Positions 1 to 9,527 of a stretch of 47,006 bases of DNA are shown here, in pieces. Source of the stretch: Bacteroidaceae bacterium. GTDB taxonomy: Bacteria; Bacteroidota; Bacteroidia; Bacteroidales; Bacteroidaceae. The position numbers and the translations under genes were made by a program. A model generated the notes under the pieces. That model had not been told where the DNA came from, did not search any database, and saw nothing but the letters and a program-made list of their open reading frames with translations. The DNA lies in NCBI GenBank assembly GCA_900768625.1, contig CAAGDO010000298.1, forward strand, positions 1-47,006. Direction: 5' to 3'. Numbering within the stretch: the first letter of the stretch is position 1; each line of letters begins with the position of its first letter.

Positions 1-983
1 TCGATGATGAAATCTCCGAAGCCGAAATGGCGCATGATTTCGCGCTGGAGGTCCTGGGGATAGCTTTTCGACTTTTTGGCGAGGAAGGGCACATTGAGCT
101 GGCGGGCGTAGGTCTCGTTGGCTGTTTCGCTGGATTCGAGGATGATGGGGATGTGGGGGTCGATGCGTTTGATGACTTGTGCCAGCCGATGGCCCGCGAT
201 GGGGTCCTTTTGTCCGTTGCGGGAGAAACTCATGTCGCTGACGACGCCGAGGATGTTTTCGGGATAGGCCTGAAGGATGTCGAGGGCTTCTTCATAGGTG
301 CGGGCGAGCATCACTTTGGGGCGGCCGCGCATGCGGAGCATCTTGAGATGGTCGTTGAGGGCTTCTTCTGCGAACATCTTACTTTGCTCGAGCACGATAT
401 GATAGAGAAGGGGCAGGGCGGAGGAATAGAAGCGGATGGAGTTTTCCACGAGGAGGATGGTCTGCACGCCAACGGAGGCCATGTCGTCCGGAGCGTTGAG
501 CTTGTCCTCGATGAGCTTGATGATGGCCAGAAGGAGTTCGGCATTGCCCAGCCAGGAGAAGACATAGTCGATGTGGGAGAGGTCCTCGGCATTGACCCTG
601 CGGCTCACCTCCTTGGAGAAGGGGGTGAGGACGACGATGGGGATGTGGGGGTGGGCCTCCTTGATCTGTCCGGCCACGGCGAAGATGTCGGTGCCGGCCA
701 TGTTGGGCATGACGATGACGAGTTCGAAATTGCGCGTGGCGAGCATCTCCATGGCTTCGCGGTCCGTGCTGACTTGGGTGAAGCGGGGCGGATACCGGAG
801 GTTGAGGGCCGTGTACTCATTGAAGATCTGTTCGTCCACTCTCCCATCATCCTCGAGGATGAAGGCGTCGTATTTGGTGGCAATGAGCAGTACATTGTAG
901 ATGCGCTTGTTCATGAGTGCGGCGAAGGGGGTGTCGCGAAGGAAGATGCGCTGGGTGGCGGATTGCAGATAGGTTGGCTTCAT
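1..983 (-). CDS. PEP/pyruvate-binding domain protein with receiver-like N-terminus (partial)
   Basis: This is the N-terminal 327 residues of a protein that continues past the left edge. It opens MKPTYLQSATQRIFLRDTPF and contains two response-regulator-like alpha/beta stretches, around residues 30-160 and 175-320. Strands such as FELVIVMPNM and GVVSDMSF end in the acidic or turn positions expected of receiver folds. I recognise the opening as that of the long (about 1000 residue) Bacteroidetes proteins annotated as PEP/pyruvate-binding or phosphoenolpyruvate-synthase-like; the PPDK-type ATP-grasp and swivelling domains would lie outside the window. The start at 983 is the conserved family start. 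It lies 44 bases after the B3/B4-domain gene on the same strand, so co-transcription is likely. The substrate is not known to me; the full catalytic part cannot be checked here. Confidence 0.8.
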   Translation of the reverse strand, partial: MKPTYLQSATQRIFLRDTPFAALMNKRIYNVLLIATKYDAFILEDDGRVDEQIFNEYTALNLRYPPRFTQVSTDREAMEMLATRNFELVIVMPNMAGTDIFAVAGQIKEAHPHIPIVVLTPFSKEVSRRVNAEDLSHIDYVFSWLGNAELLLAIIKLIEDKLNAPDDMASVGVQTILLVENSIRFYSSALPLLYHIVLEQSKMFAEEALNDHLKMLRMRGRPKVMLARTYEEALDILQAYPENILGVVSDMSFSRNGQKDPIAGHRLAQVIKRIDPHIPIILESSETANETYARQLNVPFLAKKSKSYPQDLQREIMRHFGFGDFII

Positions 984-1027
984 GGCGCGTGGAGGGATGA
1001 GGGAGGGGTTGATGAATGGGGGAAGGG

Positions 1028-1699
1028 TCAGGAGTAGATGACATGGTCGACGTTTTGCGCTTCGGCATAGTCGCGAAGGAGCCGGATGGTGAGGTCGACG
1101 GCGGACTGCAGCTTGTCGGGGCTGCCATCGTAGCCATTGATGAGCACGAGGAGATGGGTTGTGTCGAGCCCCATCATGGTGCGGGTGCTGTCGCTGGTGG
1201 GGGTGGCGAAGGCGCCTGCTTCATCGCGATAGACGGGAAGGCAATCGATGTTGAGCGTGCCGCGGCCGATGGCTTCGTAGGGTTCGGCGGGGCGACCGAG
1301 GGAGAGCTGAATGTCGGTGCCTACGATCTTGTCGGCATCGAGGGCTGCGGTGCTGTAGTGGGAGAGGAGGGAAACGAGATTGACGAGGTCGACGACGGTG
1401 TTGACTGCATAGAGGTCCTTGCCCTGCACGACGCGGCGGATGAGCTGTTCGCAGGCGGGACGGTAGCGGCTGGGGTCTTTGCCTGCTGCCTTATAGGCGG
1501 CGCGGGTGGCTTCGATGCCGGAGAGGAACTTGATGCTGTCGGGGGTGAAGCGCGAGCGGGCTTCGCTGACGGCTTCGTTGATTTCCTTCCAGAGGAGGGG
1601 ATGGGTCGGGGTGTTGCGTATGTCGGCGCTTACGGCTGCTCCTTTGAAGTGGGGGCAGATGGGGCGGAATTCAGGACTGACGGTGATGGCGTATTTCAT
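1028..1699 (-). CDS. B3/B4 tRNA-binding domain protein
   Basis: This 223-residue protein matches the stand-alone B3/B4 domain family, which resembles the editing (B3/B4) domain of the phenylalanyl-tRNA synthetase beta chain. Such free-standing domains are thought to bind or hydrolyse mischarged aminoacyl-tRNA, but their substrates are mostly untested. Supporting stretches are the central TVVDLVNLVSLLSHYSTAA and the following GTDIQLSLGR, then a conserved C-terminal half with MMGLDTTHLLVLINGYDG. No signal peptide or membrane segment is visible, so it should be cytoplasmic. It lies 40 bases downstream of the AddB-like nuclease gene and 44 bases upstream of the PEP/pyruvate-binding gene, all on one strand. 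The link with DNA repair is probably only positional. Confidence 0.8.
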   Translation of the reverse strand: MKYAITVSPEFRPICPHFKGAAVSADIRNTPTHPLLWKEINEAVSEARSRFTPDSIKFLSGIEATRAAYKAAGKDPSRYRPACEQLIRRVVQGKDLYAVNTVVDLVNLVSLLSHYSTAALDADKIVGTDIQLSLGRPAEPYEAIGRGTLNIDCLPVYRDEAGAFATPTSDSTRTMMGLDTTHLLVLINGYDGSPDKLQSAVDLTIRLLRDYAEAQNVDHVIYS

Positions 1700-1739
1700 T
1701 TTTCTGAGGATGAGGATGGGGATGGATTTTGCCTAGGTG

Positions 1740-4592
1740 TTACTTTCCGCAGAGGGACGCGAAGACGCAGCTGCGGCAATGGTTGGCTACGGGGGTAGCG
1801 GTGAAGGGCGTGGCGGGGTTGAGCATCTCGGCGAGCAGCTGCGTGAAGCGTTTCCTGAACTCATCGGCTATTTCGCGGAAGTCATAGAGGAGTCCGCCTT
1901 CAAACTTGATGTAGGGCGTGTAGTCCTCCTTCATCGTCTGCTTGAGATAGAAGAGGGCCGGTGCGATGGGGAGCGCGGTGCCTTCGTGCCGAAGCGTGGG
2001 GTCGTTGAGGACCGTCAGGGCATAGAGGAACGTCTGGAGGGCGTAGTGGGGATGGTTGGCCCCGGGGGTGAAGAGGGCGTCCATGTTCTTGACTTCTTCC
2101 ATTTTTCCTCCTGTCTTGTAGTCGACAATGCGGAGGTGGGTTGTGTCATCGATCTTGGCATGGTCGATGCGGTCGATGTTTCCCTCGAGTCGCACGGTGG
2201 TGGAGAGTGAGTCGTCGGGGCCGTAGGTGACGGGGAGGTCAATGAATTTGTCCGCTTCCATGCCTTTCACCACGAATGAGCTTGCAGGGGCATCCACGCC
2301 TGTGTTCAGCCCGGCTTCGAAGTGAAGGAGCTGCTTGAGATAGCCGATGAGGGCTTGCGTGGCGATGTCGTTTTCGACAATGGGGTCCTCCTGACGATAG
2401 GTGCATTCCTCGCGTTCTTTGTTGACTTCGGCAATGGCCTGCTTGATGAGTTCCTCGAGCGCGATGTTCTTGCCGTTTTCCAGGAAATGGGTGAGGCGCT
2501 CGGGGGTGGCGGGCTGAGCGTCGGTGGTGGTGATCTTGGAGCGATAGAGGAGTTCGGCGGCTTTGTGGAGCACGGTGCCGAAGTCGGTTGCGGAGATGAT
2601 GGCGTCCTTGGGACGTTTTTCCTGAAGGCGGAGCACGTACTTATAGTAGAATAGCATCTGGCAGCGCAGGTAGGTGTTGATCTTCGAGGGCGAGACTTTC
2701 TTCATGATGTCGGCCATGTCAGCGGGTTTGGGGGCTGACGTGGGGGCCAACGGTGTGGGGAGAGGCTTTGAGGTGAGGCTGAAACGACGGATGTTGAGTC
2801 GTTCCTCGATGGAGGTCCGCACAGCGTCTTCAATGAGCAGGGCGTTCATGAAACGTGACATTTCGCCTTTGCGCAGGCCCTCAGTGGAGGAATTGTACTC
2901 GAGAGTGACATGGTCGGCGCGTTGGAGAAGACGGTGGAAATAGTAGGCATAGACGGAGGTCTTATGCTCAGAGGTGGTCATGCCGAAATGCTGGCGGATG
3001 AGATAGGGGATGAAGGAGGTGTCGGTGGCCTTCTGGGGCAGGAAGCCTTCGCCCACGGAGAGCATGAGGACGCGCTTGAAGTCGAGGCAGCGGGTTTCGA
3101 GCACACCCATGATCTGGAGGCCTTTGACCGGTTCACCATGGAAGGGAACGGAGAGGTTGGAGAGGGTCTGGCGGACGAGCTTGAAGAGGGTGAAGGGGCG
3201 CACCATGAGGAGGCGCTCTTCGACGAGGCGGATGAAGCGCGAGAGGAGGGTGAAGGTCTGGAAGTAGGACTCGGTGAAGAGGATGTCGAGGTTGGCATCG
3301 CGTTCAGCCACTCGTTCATGCTGCTGGGCAGCTTCGGTTGTGACGATGTCCTGCATCTGGGTGAGGAACGCTTTCAGCTGCTCTGCAATGAGCGTGGCAT
3401 TGGCTTCGTCGGTTGGATTCTTGAGGGCTTCGAGCAGGGGCTCCATGGCGATTTGATTGAGCAGCTCATTGCCTTTGTTGACGAAGAGGGCATAGGCGGG
3501 GGTGTGGCTGAGGGGAAAACCCATCGTGATGTTGACGTCGGTGACGGCGGAGGGAAGGGCACGGAGTACGGGTTGGAGGAGGGCTTCGTTGCAGAGCACA
3601 ATGGCCGTTTCACGGGCTTCTCGGGGGTCGAAATTCTGGGCTTGGCTGAGCCATCGGTTGACGTCCTGGGCTTGGGCGGATTCAGTGGGGGCGTCGACGT
3701 AGTGGAGTGTGCGCTGGGGGCGATGGGTGAGGAAATTATGGTAGCATGCCTCTTCGTCGGTCAGCGCGCTGGGGAATTCCTTGAGGTTCTTCTGGATGAA
3801 GATACCTGCTTCTGCACCGATAATGCCGTGGGGGGTGGCGGTGGTGTAGCTGGTGTCGTAGTCCCAATAGAAGAGAGCTTTGCCTTGCTTCTGGAGGGAC
3901 TGAAAGACGGTGCGCTCGACTTCATTGATGACGTTGAGTCCGACGAAGACGACGTGGTCGTAGGTGGCAGGGAGCAGGGACTCACCATTGCGGAGGCGTT
4001 CGGCTACGTCGCGATAGAGCTGGCCTTCATAGGCCATGCCGTTGGCGGAGAGCTCGGCGCGGAGGGCGGTGTAGATGTCGTGGAGGTGGTTCCAAAGATG
4101 GAGGTAGCGGCTTTTGACTTCCGTTTGTTCCTTTTCGGTGAATCCGCTGATGAAGCGCTGGAATTGTTGGCGTTGCTCTTCGGTGAGGACTTCATCGGTG
4201 TCGCCGATGGCTTGGTAGTCCTTGAGATTCTGGAAGACTTCATCGGCGGGGGCCATGCTCTTGTCGAGATCGTCGAAGTCGGCCAGGATGCGTTCGCCCC
4301 AGCCGTAGAAAGTGTCGAGATCGTCGGTGGAGTGGGTGAGGCGGACGTAATGGCGGAAGAGGCGGCACACGGACTCGATGTTGTCGGCAAGCAGCAAGGG
4401 GGAAAGGCTGCGGATGAATTCGTTGATGGCCATGTAGCGCGGAGCCCAGATGGGTTTTCCTTCTCGGGGGTGGAGGTGCTCGTTGAGGAAACGGCAGGCT
4501 CGCTTGTTGGGGAATATGACGAGGGTATGGCTGAAGTCTGTGCCGATGCGGCGGCGAAGGTCTTCGGCTACCAATTGGAGGAATTGCTTCAT
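1740..4592 (-). CDS. AddB-like PD-(D/E)XK nuclease/inactive helicase with Fe-S cysteines
   Basis: This 950-residue protein is the likely AddB-type partner of the helicase-nuclease encoded just upstream; together they would process double-strand DNA ends for recombination. The N-terminal two thirds look like a degenerate UvrD-type helicase: there is no Walker A lysine motif near the start, where FPNKRACRFLNEHL stands instead. The C-terminal nuclease domain has GNIDRID (Asp807) and VDYKTGG (Asp824, Lys826). Cys644 plus Cys939, Cys942 and Cys948 give the C-(n)-CxxC-x5-C spacing of the iron-sulfur staple known from AddB and Cas4-type nucleases. The gene starts 105 bases after the upstream gene's stop. 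Similarity to AddB is at fold and motif level, so I leave the symbol empty. Confidence 0.85.
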   Translation of the reverse strand: MKQFLQLVAEDLRRRIGTDFSHTLVIFPNKRACRFLNEHLHPREGKPIWAPRYMAINEFIRSLSPLLLADNIESVCRLFRHYVRLTHSTDDLDTFYGWGERILADFDDLDKSMAPADEVFQNLKDYQAIGDTDEVLTEEQRQQFQRFISGFTEKEQTEVKSRYLHLWNHLHDIYTALRAELSANGMAYEGQLYRDVAERLRNGESLLPATYDHVVFVGLNVINEVERTVFQSLQKQGKALFYWDYDTSYTTATPHGIIGAEAGIFIQKNLKEFPSALTDEEACYHNFLTHRPQRTLHYVDAPTESAQAQDVNRWLSQAQNFDPREARETAIVLCNEALLQPVLRALPSAVTDVNITMGFPLSHTPAYALFVNKGNELLNQIAMEPLLEALKNPTDEANATLIAEQLKAFLTQMQDIVTTEAAQQHERVAERDANLDILFTESYFQTFTLLSRFIRLVEERLLMVRPFTLFKLVRQTLSNLSVPFHGEPVKGLQIMGVLETRCLDFKRVLMLSVGEGFLPQKATDTSFIPYLIRQHFGMTTSEHKTSVYAYYFHRLLQRADHVTLEYNSSTEGLRKGEMSRFMNALLIEDAVRTSIEERLNIRRFSLTSKPLPTPLAPTSAPKPADMADIMKKVSPSKINTYLRCQMLFYYKYVLRLQEKRPKDAIISATDFGTVLHKAAELLYRSKITTTDAQPATPERLTHFLENGKNIALEELIKQAIAEVNKEREECTYRQEDPIVENDIATQALIGYLKQLLHFEAGLNTGVDAPASSFVVKGMEADKFIDLPVTYGPDDSLSTTVRLEGNIDRIDHAKIDDTTHLRIVDYKTGGKMEEVKNMDALFTPGANHPHYALQTFLYALTVLNDPTLRHEGTALPIAPALFYLKQTMKEDYTPYIKFEGGLLYDFREIADEFRKRFTQLLAEMLNPATPFTATPVANHCRSCVFASLCGK

Positions 4593-4697
4593 TATATGGG
4601 GATTGCTTCGGGGTTGGGATGCGAAATATGTTGACTGATGAGAGCTCCAGATGTAGGGCCTGAAAGCGGAAAGTGGGGAGCAGAGGACGCTGATGGG

Positions 4698-7600
4698 TTA
4701 AGCATCTTTCACCTTATCCCGCATGACGTACCATACGTAGCCTTTGACGTTGGTCCGTCCCATTTGGCGCATGAGGCTCATGTACTTCCGTACTTGGTCG
4801 ATGTGCTTTTCTTCGGGATTGCTGAACTTGAAGTCGATGACGATGGTCTCGTCTTGGCGAACCATGACGCGGTCGGGGCGTTTGCTGTGCAACTCGCCTT
4901 TGGCGTCGCGCCATAGGATTTCGCATTCGTTGAAGAGGGTCCAGCTGCCGTCGAACCATTGGACAACTTCGGGCTTGGTGAAGGCGCGCTTGATGCGCTC
5001 TATCTGCTTCCGGATGTAGTCGGTATCGCCGAGAATGCCTTCTGTGGAGAGCTGGGCGATGGCTTTGGGGAGATCGTCGATGGTTTCGATGAACTGGAAG
5101 ATTCGATGGAGCACTTTTCCACGGTCGATGTAGTGGCGCGTTTTCTTGGCTTCCTCTGCCAGGAGCTGATGGTCGGGGTCGAGAGGGAGGGTGGCGTTGT
5201 CGGCGATATATTCCTTGGCGGGATTGGATTGGCGGAATTCCACTTTGGCTCCTTCTCGTGCCAATGAACCCATGACGCCTGGCATGTCGAGGCGGGTGAT
5301 GATTTTATCGATGTGGGGCTTGTCGAGAGGATTGATGATGGTGAGCTTGTCAGATCCGTTCTCTGCTGTGTTCTCTTCTTCGGCCTTTTGCTTAGATGCT
5401 TCGGGCTGGCCGATGGTGCTTACCGTGAAGGGTGATTCTTCGGATTCTTCCTCTTCTTCGTCCTCTTCGGACGTAGGCGCGGCGGGGAGTGGGACAGAGG
5501 GCTGGAGGGTGAAGAGGTTCTTGATTTCGGGGGCTTCTGTGGCCTGAAGGAGGAGATGGCCCACGGTCTTGATGGCGTCTTTGTCCTTCTGGCTTGTCTT
5601 GATGGCGCGCGACCAGACGAGGAGGTTGGATTCGGCTCGCGTGAAGGCGACGTAGAGCATGTTGAGATTGTCGATGCGTTTCTGGAGTTTTTCTTGCTCT
5701 TTCTCTACGCAATAGACGGAATGGTCAATATTGGCGTTATAGGGGGAGATGGCTGTGACCGGAAGCGCATTGAAGGGGGGACAATTGGGAGTGGGGCACC
5801 ACAGGATGTCGTCGCGGCGGAATTTCTCGAGTTCCCAATCGCAGAAGGGGATGAGGATGGTGTGGCGCGCGAGGCCTTTTGACTTATGGACGGACATGAC
5901 GTAGATGCAGTCGTTGTGGTCACCTGTGGTGGAGGCTTTCTGGAGGGTGTTGTCCCAGTGGTTGACGAAGAGTTGGAGGTCGGAGGGGTTGTCGGCCAGA
6001 AAGTCGAGCACAGCGTCGAGGAAGCTGAAGAGATAGGCTGATTGTCCGCCTTTCTCTTCGGAGTCGGCACTGGAGGTGAGATGGAACTCGCTGATGAGAC
6101 ATTGGCAGAGCTCGTAGAGGGGGAGATGGAGAAGGGCTTCGTCGAAGAGGGCAGCGGGGAGGTGTTGCTCGGGATTTTTGACCATTTCCTGGATTTCCTC
6201 GGGGTAGATTTTCCCTGCAGTGGGTTCAACGCCTTCTTCTTCCTGCTTTTGGGCGATGACGCCGAGGAGCAGTTGGGTGAGGGAGAGGAGGTCGGAGCGG
6301 TCGGCCAGATAGTGGAGGGCATGGACGAGAATCATCACGCTGCGCGAGGAGGTGAGAGAGAAGGCCTCGTCGGAGTTGATGGGGATTTCGGGGTGGTGCT
6401 CTGTGAGATAGTTGATGAGTGCCACGCCTTCATGGTTATAGCGTACGAGTACGCCCATGTCGCCATAGTTCACGTTGGCTTCCTTGTTCAGCATGGTGAT
6501 CTGCTGATAGACGTCCTCGAAGATTTCTTCCTGGGTTGTCTGGCTGGAGGAAAAGGCCATACGTATCCAGCCGCCTTGGGAGCGGTCCTCCTGCTCGACG
6601 TCATGGTAGATGCTGTTGATGCGGTCTTTGTTGTCGGGGTAGAGGGGATTGCCCTCATCGATGAGATGGTCGAGGATGGGGGCACATTTCTGGAAGAGAA
6701 GATTGTTGAAATGGACGATGTTGTGTTTGCTTCGCCAGTTGATTTTGAGGGGTACTTGCTTTTGGTTGAAGGCTCTGAGTTCTTTGCCCACGTTGTCGAG
6801 GATTTCCCAGTCACCACCGCGCCATCGGTAGATGCTCTGCTTGATGTCACCCACGAGCATGCACTGGTTGCCGGCGGACATGTTTTCGACGAGGAGTTTG
6901 CGGAAGTTTTCCCACTGGATTTTTGAGGTGTCCTGGAATTCATCGATCATGATGTGGCGGAAGGTGGTGCCTACGCGTTCGAACACGAAGGGGGCATCGT
7001 CAGATTGCACGACGCGGCTGAAGAGTTCGGGGGTATCGGCGAGCATGACGTGGCCTGTCTCGTCGTTGATCTCCTTGATTTTCTGTTCGATTTGTCCCAA
7101 CAGACGGATGGGGCCTGCATGGCTGATGGTGATGCGGGCGGTCTCGATAGCACTGGTGTAGTCGGTGAAGGCTTCCTCCAAAGCGACGAGGTGGCGTGAC
7201 ATTTCGAGAGCATCTTTGCGTACGTCGTCTTTTTTGAGATCGCTTTTCTTGATGAGCGTTTCGGGATTCTTGATGCCTTTTGCAGCATAGGCTCCTATTT
7301 CAGTGTTCGGGCCTTCTGCGCAGATTTTGGCGAGGTTAGTCTGTATTTTTCCTAAATTTGACAGTCGTTTGGTGCCTCCGACAAGGCTCTCGATATAGTT
7401 GATGGCTTTTTGGGCTGCATCGGTGACTTGCTGGCGGAAACGGGGTTCTTCTGTCTTGATGAACTGACGGAGTTGGGAGAAGATGTCCTTATTGTTGGCC
7501 AGGGCTTTGCTGAGTGCTTCCTCGTGGGCGCGATACTCATTGTTGAACAGGTTGGATTGGGCAAATTTCTGCAGGTCGCTGACCATGTTCCAGCCCTTTT

Positions 7601-8174
7601 CGTCTTCAATCTGCTCGTTCATATAGTCGATGACTTGCTTCATGACGCCTTTCTTGCGCGCAGCGGAACGGCGGTCCTGAAGTTCGGACATGAGGCGCTC
7701 CACGGCTCGGGCCACGACGTCCTTGTCGTTGAGGTCAACGCGGAAGGAACGGGGGAGATTGAGCTCGTGGGCGAGATTGGTGAGGAGCGACTGGAAGAAG
7801 GAGTCGATGGTCTCCACACGGAAATGGTCGTAGTCGTGGATGATGTTGGCCAGCAGATTCTTGGCGCGACGGAATACTTCTCCTTTCGTGAAGCGGATGG
7901 GATCACCTTTATCGTCGGTGGGGGCGTCGGCGTTGAGCTTCTCCAGCAGATTATCGAGAAACTGCGGGTCGAGGCCGCCATAGGCCAAATTGAAAAGCTG
8001 CACGAGGATACGCGTTTTCATCTCGCCGGTTGCCTTGTTGGTGAAGGTGACGGCGAGGATATTGCGATAGGCGGTGTCGGACTTATCGAGAAGGGCCAGT
8101 TTGATATATTCCAAGGCCAGGTTGTAGGTCTTTCCTGAACCGGCTGAGGCTTTATAGACGAGAAGATTACCCAT
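4698..8174 (-). CDS. UvrD/RecB-family helicase-nuclease (AddA-like)
   Basis: This 1158-residue protein is an SF1 DNA helicase fused to a RecB-type nuclease, as in AddA. Motifs in order: Walker A ASAGSGKT at residues 9-16, Walker B IMIDEFQDTS, motif III GDIKQSIYRWRGG, motif V SVHKSKGL, and motif VI LYVAFTRAESNL. The C-terminal nuclease shows RPDRVMV (Asp1101) followed by VIDFKF (Asp1114, Lys1116). An acidic, Glu-rich linker (EEDEEEEESEESP) separates helicase and nuclease. Length matches Bacteroidetes AddA-like proteins. It is the first gene of the minus-strand set leading to the AddB-like gene and is divergent from the DUF2582 gene across a 307-base gap. It would unwind and resect broken DNA ends; Chi recognition in this lineage is not something the sequence can show. 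Confidence 0.92.
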   Translation of the reverse strand: MGNLLVYKASAGSGKTYNLALEYIKLALLDKSDTAYRNILAVTFTNKATGEMKTRILVQLFNLAYGGLDPQFLDNLLEKLNADAPTDDKGDPIRFTKGEVFRRAKNLLANIIHDYDHFRVETIDSFFQSLLTNLAHELNLPRSFRVDLNDKDVVARAVERLMSELQDRRSAARKKGVMKQVIDYMNEQIEDEKGWNMVSDLQKFAQSNLFNNEYRAHEEALSKALANNKDIFSQLRQFIKTEEPRFRQQVTDAAQKAINYIESLVGGTKRLSNLGKIQTNLAKICAEGPNTEIGAYAAKGIKNPETLIKKSDLKKDDVRKDALEMSRHLVALEEAFTDYTSAIETARITISHAGPIRLLGQIEQKIKEINDETGHVMLADTPELFSRVVQSDDAPFVFERVGTTFRHIMIDEFQDTSKIQWENFRKLLVENMSAGNQCMLVGDIKQSIYRWRGGDWEILDNVGKELRAFNQKQVPLKINWRSKHNIVHFNNLLFQKCAPILDHLIDEGNPLYPDNKDRINSIYHDVEQEDRSQGGWIRMAFSSSQTTQEEIFEDVYQQITMLNKEANVNYGDMGVLVRYNHEGVALINYLTEHHPEIPINSDEAFSLTSSRSVMILVHALHYLADRSDLLSLTQLLLGVIAQKQEEEGVEPTAGKIYPEEIQEMVKNPEQHLPAALFDEALLHLPLYELCQCLISEFHLTSSADSEEKGGQSAYLFSFLDAVLDFLADNPSDLQLFVNHWDNTLQKASTTGDHNDCIYVMSVHKSKGLARHTILIPFCDWELEKFRRDDILWCPTPNCPPFNALPVTAISPYNANIDHSVYCVEKEQEKLQKRIDNLNMLYVAFTRAESNLLVWSRAIKTSQKDKDAIKTVGHLLLQATEAPEIKNLFTLQPSVPLPAAPTSEEDEEEEESEESPFTVSTIGQPEASKQKAEEENTAENGSDKLTIINPLDKPHIDKIITRLDMPGVMGSLAREGAKVEFRQSNPAKEYIADNATLPLDPDHQLLAEEAKKTRHYIDRGKVLHRIFQFIETIDDLPKAIAQLSTEGILGDTDYIRKQIERIKRAFTKPEVVQWFDGSWTLFNECEILWRDAKGELHSKRPDRVMVRQDETIVIDFKFSNPEEKHIDQVRKYMSLMRQMGRTNVKGYVWYVMRDKVKDA

Positions 8175-8481
8175 TGTGCTTTCAGATGATGGAGGTTGAT
8201 GGATGCGAAGTGCGCTGATTTGCAGGCCTTAAGGGCTGTCGCACTTCTTATGAACCGCTAAATTACGAAGATTTTGCCAAATGGAGTGTAAAAAACGTGA
8301 TGTTTGTGATAGCAATAAGATGGGAAATGTCTGATTTTAAGGCATATAATGCAAGAGATAACAATTTTTTTGTAACTTTGCCTTTGAAATCTTCATGGAA
8401 TGTCGTGGCGAAGCATCGTTAAGGTGGTGACGAACGGCAGGAAACTGGAGATGGAAATGTTAAACTAAAGCATCAATAATC
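8175..8481. promoter_or_regulatory. Divergent intergenic region with a -7 box at 8373-8380
   Basis: This gap separates the minus-strand helicase gene from the plus-strand DUF2582 gene. The 8-mer TAACTTTG at 8373-8380 fits the Bacteroidetes -7 consensus TAnnTTTG for the plus strand, leaving a leader of roughly 95 bases before the ATG at 8482. I see no good TTTG -33 box at the usual spacing. For the opposite gene only a one-mismatch -7 candidate (TAATTTAG, minus strand, about 8259-8266) is visible. Confidence 0.5.
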
Positions 8482-8685
8482 ATGTTCGAAGAAAAGGCCG
8501 GCGAACTCGCTGGAAAAATTTGGGAAGCTCTCAACACTGCTGGTGAACTTTCAGGTAAGGACTTGAAGAAGGCCGTGAAAGTGCGTGCCGACAAGGATCT
8601 CTACCTCGCACTGGGTTGGTTGCTTCGTGAAGACAAGCTTACGATCAAGGAGGAGGCTAAGGATATTCTCGTTTCCTTGAAGTAA
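8482..8685 (+). CDS. Winged helix-turn-helix protein (DUF2582)
   Basis: This 67-residue protein matches the DUF2582 winged-helix family found in Bacteroidetes and archaea. The whole chain forms one small domain: a helical opening GKIWEALNTAGELS, a recognition-type helix in KDLKKAVKVRADKDLYLALGWL, and a two-strand wing, EDKLTIKEEAKDILVSLK. Its role is unknown; a DNA-binding or protein-interaction role is inferred only from the fold. It is monocistronic, has its own -7 box at 8373-8380, and is followed by a hairpin at 8704-8739. It is the only plus-strand gene in the first 23 kb, so it is probably regulated apart from its neighbours. Confidence 0.88.
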   Translation: MFEEKAGELAGKIWEALNTAGELSGKDLKKAVKVRADKDLYLALGWLLREDKLTIKEEAKDILVSLK

Positions 8686-8703
8686 TCTTACCCCTGCTTT
8701 TTC

Positions 8704-8739
8704 AAGCCTTCCGCATCAGGATGAGGCGGAGTGAGGCTT
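8704..8739 (+). terminator. Stem-loop after the DUF2582 gene
   Basis: AAGCCT at 8704-8709 pairs with AGGCTT at 8734-8739, and CCGC pairs with GCGG inside the stem. The hairpin begins 19 bases after the stop codon. No clear T-run follows, so this is a probable but not canonical terminator. Confidence 0.45.
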
Positions 8740-8845
8740 TAATGATGAAGGACATTCGCAATGGATTTGTGCTGGCTGATTGAAGTGCAGTGCAATCCCA
8801 TTTTGCGAGCGTCCTTGTTTTTTTATGCCCTTATGGAGTGCTTGG

Positions 8846-9505
8846 CTAATTGACGGCTTCGCAAATGACGGTTACGAGCTCGCTGTTGTTATGCACGCTG
8901 ATAGGGACCTTGAGATGGGGGCGGTCAGCGGGATGGGCCAGAAGTTGATTCTCATTTTTCATTTCCAGAACGACTTGTTCGAGGCGGGTGAGGGTGGGGC
9001 TGCTGAAGGCTTTGAATGCGGCTTCCTTGGCACACCATAGGATGGTGGCTTCTTCTTCGGTGCTGAATGTTGCTGAGGAGAAGTGCAGATGTTCCTCTTG
9101 GGGAAGGAGGAAACGCTGGCGCAGACGTAAGGCCCGCGGACTGTGGCGCTCGATGTCGATGCCGTGGCAATGGGGGGAGAGGCTGACGGCATAGGCTCCC
9201 TTGGTGTGGGAGATGCTGATGTGGAGATGGGGATGGGAGGTTAGGATGGGGGCACCCTCTGGGGTGTGGGAGAGGCGTGCGTCACTCCCGAGGAGATGGG
9301 CAAGCATGATGAGGGCGGAGGCTTGTTCTGTCAGGCGTTTTTCATGTTTGTATTCCGGAAGCGGAAGTTTCAGCCGTTGGGCTTCCTCAAGGAGGGTACG
9401 AAGGGGAAGCAGGTGCTGCCAAATGAAGACTTGGCAGCACTTGCTGTTTCCGGGCTGGAATGGGAGGCATTCGCCCAGAGAAAAGGGGGTGATGCTTGTT
9501 TGCAT
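8846..9505 (-). CDS. 4'-phosphopantetheinyl transferase superfamily protein
   Basis: This protein transfers the phosphopantetheine arm of CoA to a carrier protein serine. The diagnostic motifs are GIDIE (Mg2+-binding Asp and Glu) in HCHGIDIERH and, about 45 residues later, WCAKEAAFK, the WxxKEA(x)K signature. Length and layout (about 219 residues with an N-terminal pseudo-repeat) resemble the Sfp/AcpT-type two-lobe enzymes more than the small AcpS. I place the start at 9505 (MQTSITPFS) because the longer reading frame to 9568 would overlap the end of ssb. It follows ssb by 22 bases and may be co-transcribed with it. The carrier protein it serves is not in the window. Confidence 0.85.
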   Translation of the reverse strand: MQTSITPFSLGECLPFQPGNSKCCQVFIWQHLLPLRTLLEEAQRLKLPLPEYKHEKRLTEQASALIMLAHLLGSDARLSHTPEGAPILTSHPHLHISISHTKGAYAVSLSPHCHGIDIERHSPRALRLRQRFLLPQEEHLHFSSATFSTEEEATILWCAKEAAFKAFSSPTLTRLEQVVLEMKNENQLLAHPADRPHLKVPISVHNNSELVTVICEAVN

Positions 9506-9527
9506 GAGACAGAGGGGAAGGGATGAA

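Noticed and set aside
27..1037. Plus-strand open frame of 336 codons at the left edge
   Set aside because: It is the antisense of the PEP/pyruvate-binding protein, whose conserved N-terminus reads on the minus strand.
2910..4634. Long plus-strand open frame of 574 codons
   Set aside because: It mirrors the AddB-like gene on the other strand. The translation is Gly/Glu/Val-rich without any domain, and the minus strand has clear nuclease motifs.
6042..6926. Plus-strand open frame of 294 codons
   Set aside because: Antisense of the helicase-nuclease, which carries all SF1 motifs in the other direction.
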